From G963663365 sp963663365 (GTDB lineage Bacteria > Hinthialibacterota > Hinthialibacteria > Hinthialibacterales > G963663365): 64,000 nucleotides of DNA. The translations under genes were made by a program, and so were the position numbers. The stretch spans positions 868,001 through 932,000 of the forward strand of contig CAXXIH010000004.1 of assembly GCA_963663365.2 (NCBI GenBank), read 5' to 3'. The first letter of the stretch is position 1; each line of letters starts with the position of its first letter. The notes below the pieces were generated by a model that was not told the DNA's origin, made no database searches, and saw only the letters and a program-made list of their open reading frames with translations. This document shows positions 25,979 through 35,386 of this stretch, one piece after another.

Positions 25979-28039
25979 ATGAGCGAACACGAACTGAGAG
26001 ATTTCTTGGCATCCCTGGATGCCGACTCATTGACATCCAATGAAGGCGGCAAAGAGTCTGCCTCTAAGGATGTAGCCGAGGATGGATTCGTAATCGAAAA
26101 AACCATCCGGGTCGGCGAAGGCGTCCAATTATGTATCGAACAAGAGGGGCGTAGCGCACTTCTGCGTATTGAGCCGGGGGCGCTTTCCGGACGGGATAGT
26201 AAACGGCCGGACCTCTCGGCGTTAGAACAAGCCATCGTGCGAGGCATCGAGCAGCTGGGAATCGTATATGGCTGTTGTACTGAAAACATTTCGAAGGCCC
26301 TTCAACTCGCCCGCCGCAAAGAGATGGTGCGTGTAGATGTAACCGTCGCCGAGAGTACGCGGCCTATCGATGGTAATCCCCTTCGAGTTCTGCTTTTAAA
26401 GTCAGATGGGCAGAACGAAGAGCTGGTTCAGTTCAACCAGCCGATGAAGGTCCCCGTCTTAAAAAATCAAAAAGTGCTGCGTATCGAAGAAGCGGTCCCC
26501 GCCGTGGCCGGCAAAAACATCTTCGGACAGGAAATCGAAGGAGCGGCCGTTGAACAAGTCCGTCTCGAAATCGGTGAACATCTGATTGCCAAAGAACACG
26601 GGGTATATATCAGCGCAGTACATGGGGAGCTGCATATCTGTGATGGACGCGCTTGGATTATCGCGCCGGACACCGATGCAAAAGTCGAATTGACTTTAGA
26701 AAACAAAGAAATGGCGGCATACCTGACCATTACGCCGCCGGTTGGAAAAGGCCGGTCCGTCTTCGTCAGCGACATTCAGCGAATCTTAAAAGAAGCCGGT
26801 GTGCTATTCGGTGTCCAACGGAACATTATTGAGGCGGCCGTTCAGAAAGTCCTAAAAGATAAGAAGCCGCTTGAGAAGCTTCTGATTGCCAAAGGCCAGC
26901 CCCCCATACTCGGACGTGCTGAAGACGTCACTTTGACCGTACGAGCACCGGATTTCGGTGAGCGCTACTGGATCAAAGCCGATGGCAGCGTCGATTTCTA
27001 TGATTTAAAGCGTATTGTCTGCGTGAATGAAGGCGATGAGTTAGCGAAAATTGAGCCGGGAATACCGAGCAAACCAGGGCGCACGGTGCTAGGCAAAATC
27101 ATTCAGCCTCCCAAACCGTTGGAGCCGGATCTTATAGCGGGTGCTGGCATTCGGATTTCCGAGGATGGCACACGCTGGATCGCGTCGGTTTCAGGCCAGC
27201 TTCATCAAGAGGGACGCACGGTTTCGGTCCATCAGACTTTCTTCATCGATGGTGATCTCGATTTCTCGACCGGCAATGTCGATTTTGTCGGCGACGTTTT
27301 TATCCGGGGGGATGTTGCCGATGGATTCTCGGTTAAGTCCGGGGGAGATATCACCGTTGTCGGTTCGGTAGGCGTCGCCAATTTGGTGGCAAAAGGCATT
27401 ATTGAGGTTGGATTGGGGATTTCCGGTAAGAATCGAACCACCGTTCGTTGCGATGGCAACCTGATCTGTTCTTTTTTACAGGAAGTCAAAGTGCGATGTG
27501 GTGGCGATTTAGTCGCGGCCAGCCAAATCTTGCATAGCGATGTCCGAGTCAGCGGCGTCGTTGAAGTGATTACCGCCAAAGGCACGATCATGGGGGGATC
27601 GGTAATTGGAGGCCGGGGTATCCGGGTCCGTCAGCTTGGATCGGAATATGAAACCCCAACCGAGGTAGAAGTCGGTAGCGATTGGCGTAAGCTGGAAGAG
27701 GGCATGAAAGCCAGTGAATTGGAAGAAGAACTCGCTGCCAAGCTGGCCAAACTGGAGCAATTATTGGCCAATGTGGATTCGGCCGCCGATCCCAACTTGG
27801 TAGCCCGCGCAGAGGGAGAGGGTGAGAAAATCCGCCGTGCGCTCGAACATGCAAAACGGAAAAAAAGCGAAGCACGCGCCCTTGTCTTTGTGGATCCCAC
27901 CCCCTCTATCGAAGTGCTTGATACACTGTATTCAGGAGTCTCTATCCGCATTCGCGATGCCAGATTGCGGGTAAAAGAGATCGCAAAAGGCGGGACTATC
28001 AGTTATGACGATGATCGAGGCCGCGTTAGTATTTCTTAG
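25979..28039 (+). CDS. DUF342 (FapA-like) cytoplasmic protein
   Basis: 686 residues. The N-terminal half resembles the FapA/DUF342 N-terminal domain. The middle has the KPG..V.G turn pattern (PSKPGRTVLGKIIQPP) and then a right-handed beta-helix with regular steps (DGDLDFSTGNVDFVGDVFIRGDV, a 23-residue span given only in outline). The end is a coiled coil (residues about 575-640) and a small domain. Family members appear in regulation of polar cell functions, but no role is firm. Start ATG 25979 lacks a strong ribosome-binding site. Confidence 0.83.
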   Translation: MSEHELRDFLASLDADSLTSNEGGKESASKDVAEDGFVIEKTIRVGEGVQLCIEQEGRSALLRIEPGALSGRDSKRPDLSALEQAIVRGIEQLGIVYGCCTENISKALQLARRKEMVRVDVTVAESTRPIDGNPLRVLLLKSDGQNEELVQFNQPMKVPVLKNQKVLRIEEAVPAVAGKNIFGQEIEGAAVEQVRLEIGEHLIAKEHGVYISAVHGELHICDGRAWIIAPDTDAKVELTLENKEMAAYLTITPPVGKGRSVFVSDIQRILKEAGVLFGVQRNIIEAAVQKVLKDKKPLEKLLIAKGQPPILGRAEDVTLTVRAPDFGERYWIKADGSVDFYDLKRIVCVNEGDELAKIEPGIPSKPGRTVLGKIIQPPKPLEPDLIAGAGIRISEDGTRWIASVSGQLHQEGRTVSVHQTFFIDGDLDFSTGNVDFVGDVFIRGDVADGFSVKSGGDITVVGSVGVANLVAKGIIEVGLGISGKNRTTVRCDGNLICSFLQEVKVRCGGDLVAASQILHSDVRVSGVVEVITAKGTIMGGSVIGGRGIRVRQLGSEYETPTEVEVGSDWRKLEEGMKASELEEELAAKLAKLEQLLANVDSAADPNLVARAEGEGEKIRRALEHAKRKKSEARALVFVDPTPSIEVLDTLYSGVSIRIRDARLRVKEIAKGGTISYDDDRGRVSIS

Positions 28040-28194
28040 GAAAAGAATTGCCGGTCGATTGTGTCTACTCAAAGCGTCCGCGTACGAGCATGTCGAGGAG
28101 TTAGCATTACAGCCGGCCCTTTCTTGAATGGCCGTTCTTGCGCTGTCATGTTTAACTCATAACCGAAACATACTTTGGGTGCTGGAGAAACCAC

Positions 28195-28761
28195 GTGGAT
28201 ATTCAAATCACTGGAAAAAACATAGACGTTACTGATGCCATACGAGAGTACGTCCAAAAACGTATGGACAAATTGGACAAGTACTTAAGCAAAGTCTTGG
28301 ACGCCCACGTGACGTTATTTGTAGAGAAAATCGATCACGTTGTGGTCGTCACGATACGGAAACGCCGCCTAACGCTTCATGCTGAAGAACGAAGTGAAGA
28401 TTTATACGCTTCGATTGACAAGGCCGTCGAAAAACTGGAAACACAGCTTCGTAGACACAAGGACCGTATCAAGAAACATAACAGCCGAACCCGTACGCCT
28501 GATTTTGAGACTGCGGCTGACCTGAACCTCCATATTGACATTCTTGATGGTACGGATCTTCTTGATGTACAAGAAGAACCACGTGTCATTCGTACGGAGC
28601 GGTTCGCGTTGAAACCCATGTCGGTCGATGAAGCTGCCCTGCAAATGGACTTAATGAACCAAGATTTTCTCGTTTTCTCCAATCAGAAAACTGGAAACGT
28701 CAATGTCATTTACCAGAGAAAAGACGGCAATTACGGCTTAATTGTGCCAACCAAGGATTAA
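28195..28761 (+). CDS. hpf: Ribosome hibernation promoting factor, long form
   Basis: 188 residues starting with GTG at 28195; GGAG seven bases upstream decides it. The N-terminal domain (MDIQITGKNIDVTDAIREYV) binds the decoding centre of resting ribosomes, and the C-terminal domain (residues about 128-185, RTERFALKPMSVDEAALQMD, then QKTGNVNVIYQRKDGNYGLI) makes 100S dimers, defining the long form. It opens a co-directional set with EIIA, hprK, ptsH and ptsI, so ribosome resting and sugar-PTS signalling may be coordinated. Confidence 0.95.
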   Translation: MDIQITGKNIDVTDAIREYVQKRMDKLDKYLSKVLDAHVTLFVEKIDHVVVVTIRKRRLTLHAEERSEDLYASIDKAVEKLETQLRRHKDRIKKHNSRTRTPDFETAADLNLHIDILDGTDLLDVQEEPRVIRTERFALKPMSVDEAALQMDLMNQDFLVFSNQKTGNVNVIYQRKDGNYGLIVPTKD

Positions 28762-28939
28762 ACGAGGCCAAAACTGCCGTTCGCTGAGGCAGGCCGTTGG
28801 GGGCATCCTCAGGCCGCGAAACCGCTTTGATACAATGCTATCCTCTCTGTGTGCATAGCTTTGAGGATAATCGCCTATTTCATGGCGATGAACTCTTTGA
28901 GTGCCGATGTTGTTACTTTGGGATTGAAGCGAAAGCGAA

Positions 28940-29413
28940 ATGGACATTTGTGAACGATTACGCGAACGATGCATTGCCATCAAAATGAATCCCGGTGGCA
29001 AGCAAGAAATATTAAAAGCCCTGGTCGATCTGGCCGCTGAAGTGCATAACGTTGGAAAACGCGATGCCGTGGTTGAATCCCTGATGGCCCGGGAGGCCGT
29101 GGGCAGCACGGGAATCGGCAATGGAATCGCATTACCCCATGCACGATGCCCTGGAATTCAAGAATTGATCGTGGCGGCGGCTACTGTGCCTGAGGGAATG
29201 GATTATGAAGCACTGGATGGCAAACCGGTCCGCTTGTTCTTCTTAATTCTCTCACCCAAAAATGCTCCTGGTGAGCATCTAAAGCTAATGGCCAAGATTA
29301 CTCGCATCTTAGGCCAACAAACCATCCGCGAGGATTTGATTAAAGCGCCGGACGAATCATCGTTCTGGTCTATTTTATATGACGCCGAACAGGCGGTTGG
29401 AGCTTCACATTAA
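28940..29413 (+). CDS. ptsN: PTS EIIA component, fructose/nitrogen (PtsN) type
   Basis: 157 residues, a single EIIA domain. The phosphorylated histidine is His67 in GIGNGIALPHAR, the PtsN/FruA motif. It would accept phosphate from HPr and act as a regulatory output rather than in sugar uptake, since no EIIB or EIIC gene is adjacent. Genes hpf upstream and hprK-ptsH-ptsI downstream are on the same strand. Ribosome-binding site weak. Confidence 0.92.
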   Translation: MDICERLRERCIAIKMNPGGKQEILKALVDLAAEVHNVGKRDAVVESLMAREAVGSTGIGNGIALPHARCPGIQELIVAAATVPEGMDYEALDGKPVRLFFLILSPKNAPGEHLKLMAKITRILGQQTIREDLIKAPDESSFWSILYDAEQAVGASH

Positions 29414-29491
29414 ATTCCCATTGTGGATGTCCGATTCCGGATTTTGTGTTACTTCTTCCAAATGAAATCGTAACTTGTTGGAGTTGATTCG

Positions 29492-30460
29492 ATGACATCT
29501 TCCGTCCGATCTCTTTCTGTCGCGGAGCTGGTAGCCAGTGAAAAACTGCAGCTCAGTGTCCGTGCCGGACAAGAAGGGCTTAAACGTCTCATCACAACTC
29601 CCGAGATCAATCGTCCGGCTATGGAACTGTTGGGTTTCACACAGGAATTCCGGCCGGAACGAATGCAGGTTATTGGGCGCGGTGAGTCCACATATATCCT
29701 CGAGCACGTCGATTACGCCGAATTACGGAAGCATTACCGGAACATCTTCGCGCCGGAAACCCCATGCGTTGTTGTAACACATGGACGTCAGCTGCCTGAT
29801 TGGTGTTATGAAGTGGCTAAGGAATCCGGTGTACCGTTTTTAGAAACTCCGCATCCCACAAGTCGTTTTGTTTTGCGTGCGTTTGAAAAAATGGAAGGAG
29901 AATTAGCCCCCCGTGTTGTGGAGCGGGGTGTGCTGATGGACATTTTTGGAACCGGTGTGCTGATCGCCGGACAATCCGGCGTGGGCAAAAGCGAATGCGC
30001 ATTGGAATTGGTCAATCGCGGACACACCTTTGTCGCGGATGACATTATCGAAATTCATACACATCAAGATTCCTCTTTGATCGGAACAGGACGAAGCTTT
30101 CTTCCCCACCATATGGAGATTCGTGGAATTGGGATTATCGATGTACACCGTCTATATGGCCCCAGTGCCACACGCAAAGAAAAGCAGATCAATTTGGTGG
30201 TCACGTTGGAAGATTGGAATTCGGAAGTGGAATACGACCGTTTAGGAATCGATGAAGCAACGGTCACAATCCTCGATGTTGAAATTCCCGCAATTACTGT
30301 CCCGGTACGCCCGGGCCGAAATTTATCGACAATTATTGAAGTCGCTGCTCTCAATCAAAAAATGAAATCAGAGGGCGTTTTTATGGCCAGAGAGTTTGAA
30401 GCGAAGTTGATTGAATCATTAACACGCCGCGGGCATAAAGAGGATGAGCATGACCGATGA
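29492..30460 (+). CDS. hprK: HPr kinase/phosphorylase
   Basis: 322 residues. Walker A GQSGVGKS at residues 160-167, and the HprK signature HMEIRGIGIIDVHRLYG near residue 205. It phosphorylates or dephosphorylates HPr on serine according to ATP, phosphate and sugar-phosphate levels. Length matches the family. Its last 11 bases overlap the HPr start, so translation is coupled. In non-Firmicutes this enzyme usually belongs to a permease-less regulatory PTS, as here. Confidence 0.96.
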   Translation: MTSSVRSLSVAELVASEKLQLSVRAGQEGLKRLITTPEINRPAMELLGFTQEFRPERMQVIGRGESTYILEHVDYAELRKHYRNIFAPETPCVVVTHGRQLPDWCYEVAKESGVPFLETPHPTSRFVLRAFEKMEGELAPRVVERGVLMDIFGTGVLIAGQSGVGKSECALELVNRGHTFVADDIIEIHTHQDSSLIGTGRSFLPHHMEIRGIGIIDVHRLYGPSATRKEKQINLVVTLEDWNSEVEYDRLGIDEATVTILDVEIPAITVPVRPGRNLSTIIEVAALNQKMKSEGVFMAREFEAKLIESLTRRGHKEDEHDR

Positions 30461-30731
30461 GCAGACAGTTGTTGCGGAGCTGAAGATCGCTAATGAACTT
30501 GGCCTTCACGCCCGTCCCGCGGCCATGCTTGTGCAGGCCGTGGCGACATTGAATGCCAATGTGAACATTGCCAAAGAAGACCTGATCGTGGATGGCAAAA
30601 GTATCATGGGCGTGTTAACGCTTGCCGCAGAGCAGGGAAGCATAATTACCGTGACCGCTCGTGGCGATGAAGCGCAAAAGGCGGTCGATGCGATCCGCAA
30701 ACTGGTGGAGGATGGATTTGGCGAGGATTGA
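30450..30731 (+). CDS. ptsH: Phosphocarrier protein HPr
   Basis: 93 residues from the ATG at 30450, which has AGAGG six bases upstream; an ATG two codons earlier abuts that site and is less likely. The EI-phosphorylated His20 is in GLHARPA, and the HprK target Ser51 is in GKSIMGV, so both control sites are intact. Overlaps hprK upstream and ptsI downstream. Confidence 0.95.
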   Translation: MTDEQTVVAELKIANELGLHARPAAMLVQAVATLNANVNIAKEDLIVDGKSIMGVLTLAAEQGSIITVTARGDEAQKAVDAIRKLVEDGFGED

Positions 30732-32484
30732 TCTATCGGGCACAGGCGTGTCCCGGGGATTCGGTATTGGTCCGGCGCGTGTGTACCAGCCCAAAACCGT
30801 CGCACGGGTTCGCTCCAAAATCCCCAGCACGGATTTTGAATCCGAGCAGGGAAGGCTGGATGATGCACTCGCTGCCTCTCGTTTGCAGCTGGAACAGCTG
30901 ATCTCCCGCCAAAAACCCGACAACAAAACCGCCGTCAACATTCTGAAAATGCACCAGGCGCTCCTGGATGATCCGGGGCTTTTTGGCGCAGCACGCGAAG
31001 AGATCGAAAAAAAATCTATATCCGCCGAAGCCGCTGTGAATTGGGCTCTACGGAATGCTCATCAACAATTCAGCAAAATCTCAGGTGATAAATTTCGAGA
31101 ACGTATACGCGACATTCAGGACGTCGGCAAACGTGTTCTTAATAATTTAATGGGTGTCTTGGGCGGATCCCTGGCGGAACTCAAAGAACCCGTAATTTTA
31201 TTGGCTCATGATCTCGCACCGTCCGATACGGCATCGCTTCCCCCGGAACTCGTGTTGGGTTTTGCAACCGAAGTCGGTGGCCCCACATCCCACACTGCAA
31301 TTTTAGCCCGCTCGCTTCAAATCCCCGCCGTAGTCGGTGTCTCTAACCTCATGCAACAGGTAGAAGACGGCGATTTGATCATTGTGAATGGCTTTACCGG
31401 CGAGATCATTATCCATCCCGAAACAAAGACCGAGGCGCTGTATCGGGAAGCTCAGGATGAATTCATCCGTCAAGAACGCTACTACGCCACGCTTTCTTCC
31501 CTGCCATCGGTTACGGTTGATGGCCATCCGGTCATGTTGCTTGCCAATATCGAGTTGGCTTCCGAAATCCGTTCTGTTCACAACAGCGGAGCGGAAGGTA
31601 TTGGTTTGTACCGCACCGAATATTTATTCATGGGACGTTCCAGTTTGCCCAGCGAAGAAGAGCAATATCAGGCTTACCGCAACGCTGCTGAAAGCATGAA
31701 GAAACGGCCGGTCGTTATTCGTACGCTTGATATCGGTGGCGACAAATTTTCTCATGCGCTTTCAATGCCTGAAGAACTCAATCCTTTTTTGGGTTGGCGG
31801 GCAGTACGTTTTTGTTTGCAAAACATCGATATATTCCGCACTCAGTTACGCGCTATATTGCGGGCCAGCGTCCATGGGGATGTGAGCCTGCTTTACCCCC
31901 TGATTTCCGGAGTGGGCGAACTCCGGCAGATCAACACCGTCCTGGCCGAAGTTAAATCTGATCTGGAACAGGAAGGAATTCCATACAATCCCGGCATCAA
32001 AGTCGGGGGGATGATCGAGGTTCCATCGGCGGTCATGATGGTCGAACAGATGGCCGGTGAACTGGACTTCTTCTCGATTGGAACCAATGATCTTATCCAA
32101 TACACGTTGGCTGTAGACCGCGGCAATGCCCGCATTGCCCACCTCTATCAGCCGTTGCATCCTGCCGTGTTGAAAATGATCCGTGAAGTTGTGCGTGTCG
32201 GGCACGAACACAACATCCCTGTAGACGTATGCGGCGAAATGGCCAGCGATCCGCTTTGCACTTTGATCCTTTTGGCGCTCGGTGTTGAACGTTTCTCAAT
32301 GTCTCCTGTTGCCATTCCAAATATCAAAGCCCTTTTGCGTCACCTGCGCATGGACCAGGCACGGGCATTAGGCGAACGTGTCGTGGAAATCCCCACCGCC
32401 GAACAAGTCATGGACTACGCCACACGAGTCGGCAGACGTTTGGTTCCTGATTTCCCCTGGGAACAAACCAAAATCGCCCGCTAA
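30718..32484 (+). CDS. ptsI: PTS enzyme I (phosphoenolpyruvate-protein phosphotransferase)
   Basis: 588 residues if started at the TTG at 30718, which has GGAGG six bases upstream; an ATG six bases earlier abuts the site. The phosphohistidine is His192 in GGPTSHTAIL, and the PEP-binding half includes EGIGLYRTEYLFMGR and FFSIGTNDLIQYTLAVDR. It transfers phosphate from PEP to HPr. The start overlaps ptsH by 14 bases, so hprK, ptsH and ptsI form one coupled unit. Confidence 0.96.
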   Translation: MARIDLSGTGVSRGFGIGPARVYQPKTVARVRSKIPSTDFESEQGRLDDALAASRLQLEQLISRQKPDNKTAVNILKMHQALLDDPGLFGAAREEIEKKSISAEAAVNWALRNAHQQFSKISGDKFRERIRDIQDVGKRVLNNLMGVLGGSLAELKEPVILLAHDLAPSDTASLPPELVLGFATEVGGPTSHTAILARSLQIPAVVGVSNLMQQVEDGDLIIVNGFTGEIIIHPETKTEALYREAQDEFIRQERYYATLSSLPSVTVDGHPVMLLANIELASEIRSVHNSGAEGIGLYRTEYLFMGRSSLPSEEEQYQAYRNAAESMKKRPVVIRTLDIGGDKFSHALSMPEELNPFLGWRAVRFCLQNIDIFRTQLRAILRASVHGDVSLLYPLISGVGELRQINTVLAEVKSDLEQEGIPYNPGIKVGGMIEVPSAVMMVEQMAGELDFFSIGTNDLIQYTLAVDRGNARIAHLYQPLHPAVLKMIREVVRVGHEHNIPVDVCGEMASDPLCTLILLALGVERFSMSPVAIPNIKALLRHLRMDQARALGERVVEIPTAEQVMDYATRVGRRLVPDFPWEQTKIAR

Positions 32485-32755
32485 AGATCCCAAACCGTAC
32501 GATCCAATACCCGCCTGGATACCCCGGCGGTCACGAGCGGGAGCGACTGTCTTAAAAATTAAGGGCAACGCCACCACATGCCAAATCGACTATCGACACT
32601 CTGCTTTGCAGGGTGCTGACCAATTTCATCCCTCACCCACACTTTGAAATCGTGGGCCGTCAGGCGTCAGGTCTTGCCCGGTCACGGGCCGGGAGGGCGA
32701 GTTTCCTAACGAGCCGCTGTATGCACTAAGCTAAACATGTATCTCCAACGGGTGG

Positions 32756-32789
32756 CCCAGACAACTCGCTTGTCTGGGTGCGTAAGCAC
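32756..32789. repeat. Paired hairpin unit, copy 1
   Basis: CCCAGACAA (32756-32764) pairs with TTGTCTGGG (32770-32778), then GTGC and GCAC close a GTAA tetraloop, followed by AAGAGGC. Other copies change both sides of the stems together. Confidence 0.75.
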
Positions 32790-32863
32790 AAGAGGCCGTA
32801 GCAAATGTTGCTTATCGCAAAAACTCCCCCGCCATCTACCAACTCCCTCAAACAAACACGCCA

Positions 32864-32953
32864 TGTCCTGAAAGGACAAAAGCCTGAAGCCCAGGGCCGG
32901 CGTAGCGCAGCCCTGGGTAAACGCCCTTATAAAATTCGGCCCTGTAAGGGCCG
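32864..32953. repeat. Tripartite triloop element, GCGTAGCGC subtype, copy 1
   Basis: Hairpin 1: TGTCCT, GAA loop, AGGACA (32864-32878). Central hairpin: CCCAGGGC and GCCCTGGG (32890-32917) around a GCGTAGCGC core. Hairpin 3: CGGCCCT, GTA loop, AGGGCCG (32937-32953). Nearly identical to 61740-61829. Confidence 0.8.
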
Positions 32954-33018
32954 CAGAAATCAAACATCATTTCGGAAACTTCTCCCTATCCACCATCTCC
33001 CTCAGTCACCCACACCAA

Positions 33019-33127
33019 GCACTGAAAGTGCGTCGCATGCCTTAGCCCAGGACAACGTTTGGGCGTCGAAGACGTACAAACGGCGGCCTGGGTTGCCGTC
33101 CCCCAAAATCCTAAGCGCTGAAGGTGC
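33019..33127. repeat. Tripartite triloop element, long subtype, copy 1
   Basis: Hairpin 1: GCACT, GAA, AGTGC (33019-33031). Central hairpin 33046-33092: CCCAGG/CCTGGG outside, CGTTTG/CAAACG inside it, CGTC-GAA-GACG at the tip. Hairpin 3: GCGCT, GAA, GGTGC (33115-33127). Confidence 0.8.
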
Positions 33128-33367
33128 GAGGCAAATCTACTTTCTCCTCTCCCCTTTCTACTATCTTGCCGCCGCAGGCGGCGCGCAGGGTGCCGACCTG
33201 ATAATTTCTTTGAATAACCTCCGAAATCGTGAGCCGTTAGGCATCATGCCAACCGGGGTTCCACGGCGGCCACGGGCGGGTGGTCGACGACCAACTGGGA
33301 TACATGTAAATTTTGCATGTAAGGATTTGGAAAATCGGGTACGAGTCATCGGAAAGGAAGCAATACT

Positions 33368-34711
33368 ATGCGCAAAGGCTGTTCGATTGCGGTAATAATT
33401 CTCATCTTGGTGTTGATTGGCGCTCACGTAAGCATCCGCATGCTGATCAATCATAATTTAAAAACAAAGCTCGGCCCGGAGCAATATGCGGCTCAGGAGC
33501 GTTTGCTGCGCGAAACTTGGGTTTTTCCGCAAGAATGGAGCCGGATTGAGCAGCCATCACAGGAATATCTTGATCTTAAGGCGGAGACAAAAAACTTATT
33601 TGAGGATTTAGAAGTATTCAGTTTCAACACAGGTATTTATTTGGACAAAGTCTACTCGGGCAGCGCATGGACAGAGTCGGAACAGAGTGAGATTGAAAAC
33701 AAACTCAATGACTTTACGCCTGCCATTGAAGCTCTGATCCGGCTGGTAGGCCAGCCTGAGTATAAGGTAGAGATGGATTCTTCCCAAATCCCGGGCCAAG
33801 CAATGTCCTCGACTCTAATGTTGCAGTTGGGCGCGAAATTACTCTGTTTACAAGCGCAGATTTATACGCAACAAGGCGAATGGCAAAAAGCCTATGAAAT
33901 GAATCTGGCTGCGCATGGCCTGGCCAAACACCATCCGGTTTGCCCGTTGATTAATAAGCTCATCGCCATTGCCATCCAAAGCATTGCCGCAAAATCTATG
34001 GACACAACAACCGCCCATTGCAGCGATGCCGCGGCCATGCATAACGCCTTAAACGAGATGAATGCTCTTGCCCCAATGGTTATTCATCGAAATTCAGTAG
34101 ATCAGCAAGATCCGGCGGAAATGTCCAAAATCGAAGTAATCGCAATGTTGCGTGAAGCAAAAATGGAAGGCTATGAAATCGACCTTTCTCCCGGAAAGCC
34201 GGGTAAATTTTACATTATTGAGAATATTGAATATCAAATGGAAAAAAACGCCGAAATAGCTAGGCAAATGGCCCAAGCTAATCCGCAAATGCCGCAGCCG
34301 CCTGATAGCCGGAATCACCTTACATTTGCTCGTATGCTGGGTTTCGAATGGCCGACACTAATGATGATGTCTGCTATTGCAGCACCCAATTTTTTAAACG
34401 CTCAAATACGGGAGCGGTGCGCAATAGCCCAATTCGATTTGAACAGGCTGAACCTGGCAACACGTATTGAGGAGCTGGAAACCGGCCAGAAACCAACCGA
34501 TCAAGCGGCTATCATCTCAAAGTATTTTCCTGAGCCGTTGGAAGATGCGCACACGTTAGAGGATCAAAAAGCGCCATACCGCTTTGATACAGCCAAAGGC
34601 GTCTTTTACAGCATTGGTCCTAATGGTGCCGATAACAGCAACAGTATCCAATATGACCCCAGCAATGGAATCACCAGCGCAGGCGACATCGCCCCTTGGA
34701 CAGGGAAGTAA
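33368..34711 (+). CDS. Membrane-anchored hypothetical protein with a pseudopilin-like C-terminal part
   Basis: 447 residues, AAGGAAG nine bases before the ATG. An N-terminal transmembrane helix (CSIAVIILILVLIGAHVSI) is followed by helical pairs (GEWQKAYEMNLAAHGLAKHH near residue 180). From about residue 338, MMSAIAAPNFLNAQIRERCA then AQFDLNRLNLATRIEELETG closely resembles the region just after the processing site of type II pseudopilins, and the end (YSIGPNGADNS..YDPSNGITSAGDI) matches their C-terminal calcium-loop segment. No GFTLxE prepilin site or long hydrophobic helix precedes it, so it is unlikely to be assembled as a pilin. It may derive from a fusion. Flanked both sides by repeat DNA. 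Confidence 0.68.
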   Translation: MRKGCSIAVIILILVLIGAHVSIRMLINHNLKTKLGPEQYAAQERLLRETWVFPQEWSRIEQPSQEYLDLKAETKNLFEDLEVFSFNTGIYLDKVYSGSAWTESEQSEIENKLNDFTPAIEALIRLVGQPEYKVEMDSSQIPGQAMSSTLMLQLGAKLLCLQAQIYTQQGEWQKAYEMNLAAHGLAKHHPVCPLINKLIAIAIQSIAAKSMDTTTAHCSDAAAMHNALNEMNALAPMVIHRNSVDQQDPAEMSKIEVIAMLREAKMEGYEIDLSPGKPGKFYIIENIEYQMEKNAEIARQMAQANPQMPQPPDSRNHLTFARMLGFEWPTLMMMSAIAAPNFLNAQIRERCAIAQFDLNRLNLATRIEELETGQKPTDQAAIISKYFPEPLEDAHTLEDQKAPYRFDTAKGVFYSIGPNGADNSNSIQYDPSNGITSAGDIAPWTGK

Positions 34712-34923
34712 ACACGCGGTGTGAAATACATCAGAAATAGAACAACCCCTTTGCAAAAGTTTCGTCCCTTTTGTGCTTTCGTGATTCTACTTTCACCTTT
34801 CTTCTATCTCCTATCTCGCCGCCGGCGGCGGCGTGCAGGGTGCTGACCGTGTAACTTCTTTGAATATGCTTTGAAATCGTGGGCCGTTAGGCGTCATGCC
34901 AACGGGGGTTCCCCGGCGGGTGG

Positions 34924-34960
34924 CCCAGACACGCGTCAGCGCGTCTGGGTGCGTTAGCAC
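34924..34960. repeat. Paired hairpin unit, copy 2
   Basis: CCCAG/CTGGG and ACGCG/CGCGT stems around a TCAG loop (34924-34949), then GTGC/GCAC around GTTA, then AAGAGGC. Confidence 0.7.
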
Positions 34961-35036
34961 AAGAGGCGGTCAATAATATTGGCTAGCACAAAAAACTTCC
35001 CCGCTATCCACCATCTCCCTCAGTCACCCACACCAA

Positions 35037-35144
35037 GCACCGAAGGTGCGACGAGGAAATAGCCCAGGACAACGTTTGGGCGTCGAAGACGTACAAACGG
35101 CGGCCTGGGTTGCCGTCCCCCAAAATCCTAAGCGCTGTAAGCGC
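35037..35144. repeat. Tripartite triloop element, long subtype, copy 2
   Basis: Hairpin 1: GCACC, GAA, GGTGC (35037-35049). Central hairpin 35063-35109 with CCCAGG/CCTGGG, CGTTTG/CAAACG and a CGTC-GAA-GACG tip. Hairpin 3: GCGCT, GTA, AGCGC (35132-35144). Central part identical to copy 1 but the flanking stems differ. Confidence 0.8.
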
Positions 35145-35386
35145 GCAAGAAAAATATCCAAATCGCTCTGCAGGGTGCCGACCTGATAATTTCTTTGAAT
35201 AACCTCCGAAATCGTGGGCCGTTAGGTCCCGCTTTAGCGGGATCCACGGCGGTCACGCCGCGTGAGGCGGTAGCCGTCATGTCCTGCCTAGCCACAGGCC
35301 AGTTAGGCTTCTTGCCTGCGGGGCTCCCCCGACCTACTCACCGCATATCCGTTTGGTTATAGTCAACAAAGAAAAAGGAGTGTGAA

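Larger units (their letters stand above)
32485..33367. repeat. Repeat-module spacer between ptsI and the 447-residue gene
   Basis: Nearly all of this 883-base stretch is built from modules found elsewhere in the window: the CTGTCTTAAAAATTAAGG unit, two copies of GCAGGGTGC..AAATCGTG(G/A)GCCG, a paired hairpin unit and two tripartite triloop elements, listed separately. Open frames here (for example 32805-33395 on the plus strand) are repeat translations rather than genes. No promoter was identified. Confidence 0.8.
34712..35386. repeat. Repeat-module spacer
   Basis: Contains a TTTCGTG-type tract near 34765, a CGCCGCCGGCGGCG stretch, GCAGGGTGC..AAATCGTGGGCCG modules near 34835 and 35173, a paired hairpin unit and a tripartite element. 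No gene seen. AAGGAG for the next gene lies at its end. Confidence 0.8.

Noticed and set aside
32805..33395. 196-residue plus-strand frame in the spacer upstream of the 447-residue gene
   Set aside because: It is a translation of repeat modules; parts recur in other frames and strands (for example 61585-62067) with no coding constraint.
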